From: Chryseobacterium vrystaatense
Lineage (GTDB): Bacteria; Bacteroidota; Bacteroidia; Flavobacteriales; Weeksellaceae
NCBI RefSeq assembly: GCF_000737765.1
Contig: NZ_JPRI01000008.1
Coordinates: forward strand, 186,001-250,000
Direction: 5' to 3'
Length of the DNA: 64,000 bases
The notes beneath the pieces are model-generated. The model did not search any database, had not been told where the DNA came from, and was given only the letters and a program-made list of their open reading frames with translations. How positions within the stretch are numbered: position 1 is the first letter of the stretch; each line of letters begins with the position of its first letter. A program made the translations under genes and the position numbers. Shown here piece after piece: positions 9,710-18,305 of this stretch.

Positions 9710-10939
9710 TTATTCGGTTCTTAATGCCTCTATCGGCTTGATTCTCGAAGCTCTGTATGCCGGAACGAATCCTGCAATAAGTCCTGAAAATACCAGAGCG
9801 ATAAATGCCATAAAAATAGTCACCCAGCCTACACTCGGACTTTTTATGAAATATTCTTCGAGACTGTCTCCTATCAAACTCAGCACCAGTACTCCAACTC
9901 CAACTCCAACAATACCTGAAACTACCGTGATCACAACACTCTCCTGCACAATCAGCGCTACAATACTTCTCGGTTTGGCACCGATTGCTTTACGGACACC
10001 GATCTCTTTGGTTCTTTCTTTTACGATATACACCATGATATTACTGATTCCTATAATTCCGGCCAGCAAAGTTCCCAATCCAATAAAACCTACAATAATC
10101 GTAAGCACAGCCATAAACTGGAACGTTTCATTCATGTTCTTGGCATTGTTCCAGACACGGATTCCGTTTTCATCATCGGGAGCAACATTTTTTCTGGCTT
10201 TTAGCCTGTCCTTAAGTTCGTCCCCATATTTAATGGCTTCCTCAGGAGTTAGTTTCTGATTATAGGCAATATAGGCAGTGGATACAGTATCTGAACCTTT
10301 TTTCATTTGCTGAAGGGTCGTAATAGGAACGACAATATGTCTTTCATCCCAGTCTCCACCGTCATCAGAAAAAACGCCTACCACTTTGAACATGGTCCCG
10401 TTAATATTCAGATCCTTTCCCACCGGACTTCCGTTCTTGATCAGGTCACGCTGAACCATTCTTCCGATTACCGCAACGTTCTGTTTTCTGGCAAGGTCCA
10501 TAGAGGTCAGATAACGTCCGTCCAGCATCTTTCTGTTCTCAATCACCTGTTCTCCCGGTTCTGCACCGTTTACCTGATAAGTACCGCTTTCTTTACCGTA
10601 TTTTATCATTAAGCTTGTACTGTATCTCGGACTGGCATCACCAACTTTTTCTTTATCGGTATTGATCAGAAAATCGTAATCGTCATTATTCATCGTAACG
10701 GTCCTATCGGACTGAAGCCCTTTATAAGCCATCGTAGTTTTACCGGTATAGATCGTGATAAGATTCTGAGCATCTCTTGCAAAGCCTTCTGTAAAAGCAT
10801 TTTGCAATCCCTTTCCTATTCCGAAAAGAACAACAAAAATAAACAGCCCCAAGGCTACCGTAAACCCCGAAAGCACCGTCCGCAATACATTACTGCGAAT
10901 AGAACTGAATATTTCCTGCCAACGATCTAGGTCAAACAT
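9710..10939 (-). CDS. MacB-like ABC transporter permease, paralogue of the neighbour
   Basis: A 409-residue permease of the same layout as the next gene: helix near residues 17-40 (NVLRTVLSGFTVALGLFIFVVLFG), periplasmic core to about residue 270, three C-terminal helices, FtsX motif KERTKEIGVRKAIGAKPRSIV, and final PAYRASRIKPIEALRTE. Two diverged permeases plus one ATPase and one adaptor is a common Bacteroidota export arrangement. The substrate cannot be inferred, and peptides, lipoproteins or antibiotics are all possible for the family. Confidence 0.9.
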   Translation of the reverse strand: MFDLDRWQEIFSSIRSNVLRTVLSGFTVALGLFIFVVLFGIGKGLQNAFTEGFARDAQNLITIYTGKTTMAYKGLQSDRTVTMNNDDYDFLINTDKEKVGDASPRYSTSLMIKYGKESGTYQVNGAEPGEQVIENRKMLDGRYLTSMDLARKQNVAVIGRMVQRDLIKNGSPVGKDLNINGTMFKVVGVFSDDGGDWDERHIVVPITTLQQMKKGSDTVSTAYIAYNQKLTPEEAIKYGDELKDRLKARKNVAPDDENGIRVWNNAKNMNETFQFMAVLTIIVGFIGLGTLLAGIIGISNIMVYIVKERTKEIGVRKAIGAKPRSIVALIVQESVVITVVSGIVGVGVGVLVLSLIGDSLEEYFIKSPSVGWVTIFMAFIALVFSGLIAGFVPAYRASRIKPIEALRTE

Positions 10940-11053
10940 AGTTTTTTATTTTTTACTTTGTAAAAAGTCAATTAACTGCTTAGCAAATTTTCTTCGAAGT
11001 CAATTAACTCTATTGTCAATGGTAAAGTTATTTTTACAATATTCACATCTCAC

Positions 11054-11743
11054 TTATAAAACGATCTGTTTGATAAACTCATCACTTTCGATGATCCCAT
11101 CTTTCAGTATTACGTTTCTTTTCGTCTGTGCGGCTACATCAGGCTCATGAGTTACAACGATAATGGTTCTTCCTTCATTATTGATATCCTGAAGAAGCTT
11201 CATAATATCATGTGTTGTTTTTGAATCCAATGCACCGGTTGGCTCATCTGCCAGAACCACTTTTGGGTCAGTGATCAGAGCTCTTGCAATAGCTACCCTT
11301 TGTTTCTGTCCCCCGGAAAGCTCATTGGGTAAATGATCTGCCCATTGTGCAAGACCTACTTTCTCCAAATATTCCATCGCTTTCTTGTTACGCTCTTTTC
11401 TGGGAACATTCTGGTAATATAAAGGAAGCGCTACGTTTTCCAGCGCTGTTTTATAGCCGATCAGGTTGAAAGACTGAAATATAAAGCCCAGGAATTTGCT
11501 TCTGTATTCAGCTGCTTTTACTTCAGATAAATGCTCAATAGGAACGTTGTCCAACTCATAAGTCCCGGAATCTTTTTCATCCAGAATACCAATGATATTA
11601 AGAAGTGTAGACTTTCCGGACCCGGAACTTCCCATAATAGAAACAAACTCGCCCTCGGAAATATTTAGATTAATTCCCTTGAGAACGTGCAGTTTGCTTT
11701 TCCCCGTGTCATATGACTTATGTAAATCCTGAATTACTAACAT
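11054..11743 (-). CDS. ABC transporter ATP-binding protein (MacB/LolD type)
   Basis: A 229-residue ATPase with Walker A GSSGSGKST (about 37-45), Q-loop FQSFN, signature LSGGQKQRVAIARAL (about 141-155), Walker B VVLADEPTGALDS and the switch VVTHEPD. It is the first gene of the four-gene exporter operon and powers the two downstream permeases. The LolD/MacB-type sequence fits energy coupling to a mechanotransmission exporter rather than classic import. All nucleotide-binding motifs are intact. Confidence 0.93.
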   Translation of the reverse strand: MLVIQDLHKSYDTGKSKLHVLKGINLNISEGEFVSIMGSSGSGKSTLLNIIGILDEKDSGTYELDNVPIEHLSEVKAAEYRSKFLGFIFQSFNLIGYKTALENVALPLYYQNVPRKERNKKAMEYLEKVGLAQWADHLPNELSGGQKQRVAIARALITDPKVVLADEPTGALDSKTTHDIMKLLQDINNEGRTIIVVTHEPDVAAQTKRNVILKDGIIESDEFIKQIVL

Positions 11744-12169
11744 TAAGTGATGCTTGTTTTATACCCATATAAGTAGATGATATTTTCAATTTGTTACAAG
11801 AACAATAATATATTCGAATATTTTATTGTTTAATTAATTTACTGTTTGTTTATAGTACTTTACGCAAAACTGTTTAACTGTAACTTTAATTTTTCATTTA
11901 TTTTTTACTCATAACCCTGTCTAAGCCATTATCCGCGCTGGTTTCATGTAAATGTGGAAAACTTTTACAGTTAAAACTCAGCCAATTAGTATTTACCCCT
12001 TTCAAAATCAGTTCTTTTTTTCGAACTTTGTCATTAGTTCTTTACAAGAAACCGACACTTATGAATGTGAATATGTTTCAAATGTAAATACCAAACATAC
12101 AAGAAGTTAAGCATTACTTCAATGTTATCCACAGTAATGCTGATTATTTAATTTTAAAGCTATTTTAAT
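11744..12169. other. Divergent intergenic region between exporter operon and nrdB
   Basis: This 426 bp stretch must hold promoters for both the leftward exporter operon and rightward nrd genes. A partial -7 box (GAACTTTG, 12023-12030, plus strand) and a DnaA-box match (12125-12133) are the only clear elements. No reading frame is convincing. Confidence 0.5.
12125..12133 (+). promoter_or_regulatory. Perfect DnaA-box match upstream of nrdB
   Basis: TTATCCACA is the canonical DnaA box and lies 37 bp before the nrdB ATG. In Escherichia coli DnaA regulates nrdAB, so a similar role here is possible. One 9-mer can also occur by chance. Confidence 0.35.
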
Positions 12170-13144
12170 ATGGGAATTTTCGATAAGAGAGTAAGTTACA
12201 AGCCATTTGAATACCCTGAGGTTCTTCAGTTTGTAGAGGCGATCAACAAATCGTTCTGGGTGCATTCGGAAGTGGATTTTACTGCAGATGTTCAGGATTT
12301 TCATTCGCAGTTAGAGCCACACGAAAAACACGCTGTGAGAAATGCGCTTTTGGCCATTGCACAGATCGAGGTGTCTGTAAAGACATTCTGGGGAAACCTA
12401 TACAACCACTTACCAAAACCTGAATTGAATGGCCTGGGAGCTACTTTTGCAGAATGTGAATTCCGTCATTCCGAAGCCTATTCCCGATTGGTAGAGGTAT
12501 TGGGGTACAACGAAGAATTTACAAATGTTATAGAAATTCCTGCGGTAAAAAAGAGAATTGACTTCCTTTCAAATGTTCTGAAACATGCCAATTCGACAAC
12601 ACCGAAAGAATATGTATCCTCTCTCTTATTATTCAGTATCCTGATTGAAAATGTATCGCTTTTCTCACAATTTGCGATCATCCTTTCTTTCACAAGATTC
12701 AAAGGATATATGAAGAATGTTTCCAACATTATTGCATGGACTTCCATTGATGAGCAAATCCACGCTAATGCAGGAATCTATCTGATCAATAAAATCCGTG
12801 AGGAACAACCAGATCTATTAACAGATTCAGATATCGAGGACATCTATACATTGGTGGATCAATCTATTGAGCTGGAAGGAGAAATCTTAGACTGGATTTT
12901 TGAACTGGGAGAATTAAGCGTATTCTCAAAAGAAGATCTTCTGAACTTTATGAAATACCGTGTAGACGACAGTTTAAAGAAAATCAACATGGAAACCCGT
13001 TACAATGTTTCTCCTGAACAGTATCGTCCAATGAAATGGTTTGAAGAAGAAGTTTTTGCCAATTCTATGGATGATTTCTTTGCCAAAAGACCGGTAGATT
13101 ATACGAAACACGATAAAAGTATTACAGCTAACGATTTGTTTTAA
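12170..13144 (+). CDS. nrdB: Ribonucleotide reductase class I, small (radical) subunit
   Basis: A 324-residue ferritin-like protein. It generates the tyrosyl radical used by NrdA to reduce ribonucleotides to deoxyribonucleotides. The first carboxylate Asp lies in SEVDFTADVQDF (about residue 35-45). The segment ECEFRHSEAYSRL (about 95-107) carries the ExxH ligands and the radical tyrosine four residues later. The second ExxH is SIDEQIHANAG (about 191-201). Length is normal for a small subunit, and there is no N-terminal ATP-cone. It is first in an operon-like row with a small ABM-like gene and nrdA. Confidence 0.95.
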   Translation: MGIFDKRVSYKPFEYPEVLQFVEAINKSFWVHSEVDFTADVQDFHSQLEPHEKHAVRNALLAIAQIEVSVKTFWGNLYNHLPKPELNGLGATFAECEFRHSEAYSRLVEVLGYNEEFTNVIEIPAVKKRIDFLSNVLKHANSTTPKEYVSSLLLFSILIENVSLFSQFAIILSFTRFKGYMKNVSNIIAWTSIDEQIHANAGIYLINKIREEQPDLLTDSDIEDIYTLVDQSIELEGEILDWIFELGELSVFSKEDLLNFMKYRVDDSLKKINMETRYNVSPEQYRPMKWFEEEVFANSMDDFFAKRPVDYTKHDKSITANDLF

Positions 13145-13263
13145 GGATAAAGCGCGAGCGAAGCGAGCGTCAAAACATGTAGTATGAACAATGTCATGAA
13201 GCATTTTGTCCTACTAAAACTCCTTACCCCCTCAGAGTAAACAATAAAGCAAAGCACAAAGAA

Positions 13264-13551
13264 ATGATCAATGTAATCGTAACCTACACCGTAAAACCGG
13301 AATACGTTTCAGAGAACAAAACCCATATTCAAAATTTTTTGGATGATTTTAACAATTTAGATCAGGAGACATTTGAATATAAGGTTTTTGTAAAGGAAGA
13401 CGGCGTTACTTTTTTACATTATTCAAACTATATCAATGAAGCGGTTCAACATGAGGTTTTAAATGTACCTTCTTTTAAGGAGTTTCAACGATTAAGAGAT
13501 GAAAGCGGGCTAAACGGCACGCACCAAGTGGAAATATTACAATCAATATAA
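13264..13551 (+). CDS. Small ABM-domain (dimeric alpha/beta-barrel) protein
   Basis: A 95-residue protein beginning MINVIVTYTVKPEYVSENKTHIQNFL, with a central VKEDGVTFLHYSNY and a C-terminal HQVEILQSI. This is the pattern of the antibiotic-biosynthesis-monooxygenase/YgiN-like fold, where a homodimer forms one barrel. Such proteins act on quinones or small metabolites, or have unknown roles. The unusual point is its location between nrdB and nrdA, 119 bp after the first and 57 bp before the second. Family assignment is from overall pattern only, and no catalytic residue can be named. Confidence 0.6.
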   Translation: MINVIVTYTVKPEYVSENKTHIQNFLDDFNNLDQETFEYKVFVKEDGVTFLHYSNYINEAVQHEVLNVPSFKEFQRLRDESGLNGTHQVEILQSI

Positions 13552-13561
13552 AAAGCAACAA

Positions 13562-13592
13562 AATTCCGGAGTATAAACACTGCTCCGGAATT
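13562..13592 (+). promoter_or_regulatory. Intercistronic hairpin before nrdA
   Basis: A perfect 10-bp stem AATTCCGGAG/CTCCGGAATT around an 11-nt loop ends 16 nt before the nrdA ATG. No U-run follows, so it is more likely an mRNA-processing, stability or translational element than a terminator. Confidence 0.5.
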
Positions 13593-13608
13593 CGAAAATA
13601 TAACATCT

Positions 13609-15267
13609 ATGGAAGAGCAAAATTCAAATATATGGTGGCTCAATGAAGAGTCTGAGCAGATGCTGAACAGAGGCTATCTGCTAAAAGGGGAAACTGTGGA
13701 CGGAGCCATCGACAGAATCACCACTGCAGCTGCAAAAAAATTATACAAGCCGGAACTTCAGGCGGCATTCAAGGAAATGATCGTAAAAGGATGGATCAGC
13801 TTCTCTTCTCCGGTTTGGGCCAATATGGGAACACAGAGAGGTCTTCCAATTTCATGTTTTAACGTACACATTCCGGACAGCATTGAAGGCATTACTCACA
13901 AAATGGGTGAAGTGATCATGCAGACGAAAATCGGAGGTGGAACTTCAGGATATTTCGGAGAACTTAGAAACAGAGGAACTGCTGTAACAGATAACGGAAA
14001 ATCTTCTGGAGCGGTTTCGTTCATGAAATTATTTGATACGGCAATGGACGTCGTTTCTCAGGGAGGCGTAAGAAGAGGGGCATTTGCTGCTTATCTGGAT
14101 GTTGACCATGGTGATATTGAAGAATTCCTATCAATCAAAGATATCGGAAGTCCTATCCAAAATCTGTTTACAGGGATTTGCGTTCCTGATTACTGGATGC
14201 AGGATATGATTGACGGAGATATGGATAAGCGTAAAGTATGGGCAAGAGTTTTAGAAAGCCGTCAGCAGAAAGGTCTTCCTTATATTTTCTTTACCGATAA
14301 CGTTAACAGAAACAAGCCGCAGGTTTATAAAGATCTGGGAATGACTGTCAATGCAAGTAACCTTTGCTCTGAGATCATGCTTCCTTCTACGAGAGAAGAA
14401 TCTTTCATCTGCTGTTTATCTTCCATGAACCTGGAATTGTATGACGAGTGGAAAGATACAGATGCTGTAAAATTAGCCGTATACTTCCTGGATGCTGTTT
14501 TAACTGAATTTATCGAAAAAACAGAAGGAAACTATTATCTGCAGGGAGCCAGAAACTTCGCTTTGCGTCACAGAGCGCTTGGATTGGGAGTTTTAGGATA
14601 CCACTCTTATTTACAGAAAAATATGATTCCGTTTGAAAGTTTTGAGGCGACCCAATTCAATGCAAGAGCTTTCAGACATATCAAAGAACAGGCGGAAACA
14701 GCTTCAAGAGAGTTGGCAAATATCTATGGTGAGCCGGAATTACTAAAAGGCTACGGATTGAGAAATACCACAACAATGGCTATTGCTCCTACGACTTCAA
14801 GCTCTGCGATCCTTGGACAGACTTCTCCGGGAATCGAGCCGTTTGCTTCCAATTATTATAAAGCAGGTCTTGCAAAAGGAAACTTTATGCGTAAGAACAA
14901 ATATTTAGCTAAATTATTAGAAGAAAAAGGTCTTGATAATGAGGAAACGTGGAGAACGATCATGTTGAATCACGGTTCTGTACAGCATTTAAAAGAGCTT
15001 ACAGACGAAGAGAAAGCAGTATTTAAAACATTCAAAGAAATCTCTCCGATGGAGATTATCTCTCAGGCTGCCCAAAGACAGCAGTACATCGATCAGGCTC
15101 AGTCCCTGAACTTACAGATCCCATCTACCATGCCTGTTAAAGATGTTAACTATCTTTACATCGAGGCTTGGAAAAAAGGAGTAAAAACTCTTTATTATCA
15201 GAGAAGTTCCTCTGTCTCAAAAGAAATGATGGTTAATTTTGTTAGCTGTTCAGCTTGTGAGGCTTAG
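13609..15267 (+). CDS. nrdA: Ribonucleotide reductase class I, large (catalytic) subunit
   Basis: A 552-residue catalytic subunit. The key residues are visible: first active-site cysteine in LPISCFNVH (about residue 83), NLCSEI (thiyl-radical loop Asn/Cys/Glu, near 254), the second redox cysteine in FICCLSSMNL, the radical-transfer pair in KTLYYQRSSS, and the C-terminal redox pair CSAC. It is about 200 residues shorter than Escherichia coli NrdA, chiefly because the N-terminal ATP-cone is absent. That is a known compact form and not a truncation, as both ends are intact. It follows nrdB and the ABM-like gene. Confidence 0.95.
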   Translation: MEEQNSNIWWLNEESEQMLNRGYLLKGETVDGAIDRITTAAAKKLYKPELQAAFKEMIVKGWISFSSPVWANMGTQRGLPISCFNVHIPDSIEGITHKMGEVIMQTKIGGGTSGYFGELRNRGTAVTDNGKSSGAVSFMKLFDTAMDVVSQGGVRRGAFAAYLDVDHGDIEEFLSIKDIGSPIQNLFTGICVPDYWMQDMIDGDMDKRKVWARVLESRQQKGLPYIFFTDNVNRNKPQVYKDLGMTVNASNLCSEIMLPSTREESFICCLSSMNLELYDEWKDTDAVKLAVYFLDAVLTEFIEKTEGNYYLQGARNFALRHRALGLGVLGYHSYLQKNMIPFESFEATQFNARAFRHIKEQAETASRELANIYGEPELLKGYGLRNTTTMAIAPTTSSSAILGQTSPGIEPFASNYYKAGLAKGNFMRKNKYLAKLLEEKGLDNEETWRTIMLNHGSVQHLKELTDEEKAVFKTFKEISPMEIISQAAQRQQYIDQAQSLNLQIPSTMPVKDVNYLYIEAWKKGVKTLYYQRSSSVSKEMMVNFVSCSACEA

Positions 15268-15296
15268 TATTCGTCAATAATCAACTTCAGCATAGT

Positions 15297-15328
15297 AAAA
15301 AGCACGCTTTTCAGCGTGCTTTTTCATT
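15297..15328 (+). terminator. Terminator of the nrd genes
   Basis: The stem AGCACGCT/AGCGTGCT (15301-15308 with 15313-15320) closes a 4-nt loop and is extended by flanking A and T runs, 30 bp after the nrdA stop. Confidence 0.85.
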
Positions 15329-15961
15329 GTATTATAATTTTAACAAAATTTTAACACCGTGTTAAAAAAAAGTTATTTTCCGGTAATCATTCACTAATAC
15401 TGAGCATACAGCCCTTTCACTCCCTAAGCAGTGAATCAAGTCCCTTCAGTAACCATTTTTAGTTATTATTATGAAGCAATTTTATATACATTTGTTTAAA
15501 ATATACTAACAAAACAGCACTTTGATAAAAAAATTAATTAACAATTAGAAAAATCCTTAGCATTAAATCAATCTAAAAATCGAATTGAATTTCTGATCAA
15601 AAAATTAATTGATTGAATGAACAGCAAAAAACATTGAATTAAATATTTACAAACAAAAACACCTATTCAGTTAAAATAATTCATTTGATTAAAGATTAAA
15701 AAAAATACAAATATTTAGAAAAACACAATCCTCTTAAGGAATAGAAAACCCCTCATACACCTAAAAATACACCAACAAACAGTCTTACACAAACCCCAAA
15801 GCGATCTGCCGGGATTTCCTCTTCCTTTTGACATTAAAAATAATCATAAACAAATATCATTTAAAACATAAAATAAACAAAATAATCAGATTAAACAATT
15901 AATTTCCTATTGGCAAGAAGTTTGTTAATAGATCAAAACACACAAAAAAAATTATTTCGAA
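15325..15961. other. Long, very AT-rich intergenic region
   Basis: About 640 bp with long A/T runs and no credible reading frame, hairpin or RNA-gene signature. It presumably carries the promoter of the following secreted-protein genes, but no perfect TAnnTTTG box at sensible spacing was found. Confidence 0.5.
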
Positions 15962-16534
15962 ATGAACAAAATTATTACTTTAATTTTGGTAATGGCTTTT
16001 TGCTCCATTACTGCGCAGGTGGGTATTAATACTTCTACACCTGACCAAAGCTCCGTATTAGATGTTACAAGTACCTCTAAAGGTGTTCTTCTCCCCAGAA
16101 TAAGCAACGTTTCAACGATTACAACTCCCGCTACTGGACTGGTTATTTTCGATACTACCAAAAAATGTATCAGCCAGAATGTAGGAACTCCCGCCACTCC
16201 GGACTGGGTATGTCTTTCACCGTATGTAGCAAAATTTTTCTATATGCCGAGCGTAGTCTTTGATACGACCACTACGGGAACAGGACAGACAAAAGATCTT
16301 TATACCCTGTACAAAAACCAGTTTTCTAATGTCCCGACGAATGCAAGAAGTGCGTCAGCACCGGCATCAATTCCGTTTTTTCCCAATGCAGGAGATCTGT
16401 ATTATTATGTGACAGGGTATGATAGCTCTGTTTTCAAGATAAACAGCATCAGCAGCACGGGTGTATTGAATTATGATGTCTTATCTAATGCTACTTCAGC
16501 ATCTTTCATCAACATCGTATTTGTTGTAAAATAA
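15962..16534 (+). CDS. Secreted protein of the QVGINT-TP-LDV family, copy 1
   Basis: A 190-residue protein with a signal peptide (MNKIITLILVMAFCSITAQ) and then VGINTSTPDQSSVLDVTS, an opening very common in secreted Bacteroidota surface proteins. The C-terminal half (KFFYMPSVVFDT, DLYTLYKNQFS, YYYVTGYDSSVF, NIVFVVK) is clearly homologous to the genes at 25530-26144 and 29796-30410 in this window. The function of the family is not known to me. Only 6 bp separate it from the lectin-like gene downstream, so the two are co-expressed and may be structural partners on the surface. Confidence 0.75.
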   Translation: MNKIITLILVMAFCSITAQVGINTSTPDQSSVLDVTSTSKGVLLPRISNVSTITTPATGLVIFDTTKKCISQNVGTPATPDWVCLSPYVAKFFYMPSVVFDTTTTGTGQTKDLYTLYKNQFSNVPTNARSASAPASIPFFPNAGDLYYYVTGYDSSVFKINSISSTGVLNYDVLSNATSASFINIVFVVK

Positions 16535-16540
16535 GCAGCT

Positions 16541-18109
16541 ATGAAAAAGAATTTTAAAGGGCTGTCTCTGATGAGCCTTGTTTTCACGATGCTTACAAAC
16601 TTCATGTATGCGCAGACGGACAGTCTTGAAGTGGCTAGTATTTACGGGTTTTATTCCTATTCAAGTTCGCTGATGAATGCTTCTTCAGCATCCGAACTTA
16701 CGATACAGGGAAATGCCTCCCATACAGCTACCGGAGTACAGCTTACTCCGGCGACTTCAGGACAGTTTGGAGGACTGTTTATCAACGGAAGATCTTTTAC
16801 CTCTGTAAACGGGCTTCATGTTGAGTTTGAATATGACATGAAAACCGGGCTTCCGCTAAGCGGTACCTATGGCGACGGTTTATCATTTTTCCTTTATGAT
16901 GGTGCGGTAACCAGCCCTACGATCGGGGCTGCCGGTGCCGGGCTTGGATATTCCTATAACAGGACTCAGAATACCTACTCGGCCCAAAGAAAGGCAGGCT
17001 TATCCGGGGCTTATCTGGGTATTGCTCTGGATGAGTTTGGAAATTTTAAATCTAAACGTTTTCAGGGGGATTCCAGAGTCAATGGTATTTCAGGTGTGAC
17101 CTGGGGCCAGCCGACCAGCCATGTCACTTTAAGAGGGGCAAGAGGAGCAGCCCTTAATACGACAGGTCTGGGATTGGGATTTTCCGGATATCCTGTTTTG
17201 GTTACCCGTTCTACTTTAAGCAATACAGGAGTTGTAGGCAGAGTACTGCAGACAGACAGAAGCTATGCGGCTACTTCCAATTCTCTTGCTTCGGTATTCG
17301 ATCTGAGAAACAGCGGAGGCGAATTCAGAAAAGTATATCTGGACCTGATTCCCCACTTTACAAGTCTTACTACGACAGATGGGTTTGATATTAAAGTGGA
17401 CATCCAGACTACACAGAACGGAACACCGGTGAATATCATCAATTATTATCATTACAAAACTTCCGTTCCTTATACTGAAAATGCGAATCCACAGACAACG
17501 GATTTCAATACTTCAGATGTGGAAGGAACTGCTACCAACCAAACTTTGGACGCAACCGTTCCGGCTGTTTTAAAACTTGGTTTTGCTGCTGCAACAGGAG
17601 CGGCCTATCAACAGCATATTATCCGAAATGTGAAACTGACCCTTCCATATGCAGCTGTAACTAATGATGACGTGGCGACTACCTGCAAATTTCAGCCGGT
17701 ATCTATTCCGGTTTTCAATAATGATATAGCCTATAAAGGTCCTATCAGCATTACCACACCACCAGTAGGAAGCAATACGAATATTGACTACAAAACCTTC
17801 AGTTTTACGAAAAGTGGTGACACGGATCTCGTTCTGTACCGAAAAAAGGTAACGCCACAGGGAACCTGGTCTTATAACAAATCTACAGGCATTGTGACCT
17901 TTACTCCTTCAAGTGGATTTACAGGAACTGCAACGATGACCTATACCGTAAAAGGAAAAACGGTAAAAGATTCAAGCGGAAAAATAACTGAACCCTATGG
18001 TGATACTGCTTACCGCTCGGTTCCGGCTACCATAACCGTCAATTTAAAAACTTCAGGATGTATTTATTCTGTAATCTCAAACAGAATGGTCACACAGGGG
18101 GTGAAATAA
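16541..18109 (+). CDS. Secreted L-type-lectin-like protein with C-terminal Ig-like domain
   Basis: A 522-residue exported protein: signal peptide to about residue 25, then a concanavalin-A/L-type-lectin-like domain (about 40-260) recognised by FGGLFINGRSF, YGDGLSFFLYDG, GAGLGYSYN and GAYLGIALDEFGNFK, then a beta-rich linker, then a cadherin/CshA-like Ig domain (about 380-500) with VPVFNNDIAYKGP-like spacing and GIVTFTPSSGFTGTATMTYTV. L-type-lectin folds bind glycans, so adhesion or glycan capture is a reasonable inference. No standard T9SS C-terminal domain is obvious, and the end is MVTQGVK. It pairs with the small secreted gene before it. Confidence 0.75.
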   Translation: MKKNFKGLSLMSLVFTMLTNFMYAQTDSLEVASIYGFYSYSSSLMNASSASELTIQGNASHTATGVQLTPATSGQFGGLFINGRSFTSVNGLHVEFEYDMKTGLPLSGTYGDGLSFFLYDGAVTSPTIGAAGAGLGYSYNRTQNTYSAQRKAGLSGAYLGIALDEFGNFKSKRFQGDSRVNGISGVTWGQPTSHVTLRGARGAALNTTGLGLGFSGYPVLVTRSTLSNTGVVGRVLQTDRSYAATSNSLASVFDLRNSGGEFRKVYLDLIPHFTSLTTTDGFDIKVDIQTTQNGTPVNIINYYHYKTSVPYTENANPQTTDFNTSDVEGTATNQTLDATVPAVLKLGFAAATGAAYQQHIIRNVKLTLPYAAVTNDDVATTCKFQPVSIPVFNNDIAYKGPISITTPPVGSNTNIDYKTFSFTKSGDTDLVLYRKKVTPQGTWSYNKSTGIVTFTPSSGFTGTATMTYTVKGKTVKDSSGKITEPYGDTAYRSVPATITVNLKTSGCIYSVISNRMVTQGVK

Positions 18110-18140
18110 AAAACACAAATTCTATTATAAAAAAGCAGCA

Positions 18141-18168
18141 AAAACCATAGACATTTCTATGGTTTTTT
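18141..18168 (+). terminator. Terminator after the lectin-like gene
   Basis: The stem AAACCATAGA/TCTATGGTTT around CATT, followed by a T-run, lies about 30 bp after the stop codon. Confidence 0.8.
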
Positions 18169-18242
18169 GTTGTATTGATCTGATATGTTTTGTAGTCTGA
18201 GAAGTTAAATGATTACACCAATGTCTGGCTATGATATAAAAA

Positions 18243-18267
18243 CAGCCCGGAAGAAAAATCCGGACTG
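18243..18267 (-). terminator. Terminator of the TonB-receptor gene
   Basis: CAGCCCGGA/TCCGGACTG forms a 9-bp stem with one mismatch. On the minus strand it is followed by TTTTTAT, 38 bp past the receptor stop codon. Confidence 0.7.
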
Positions 18268-18305
18268 CTGAAAAAATTATAAGTAAAAAAATGAAAGACG
18301 TATGA

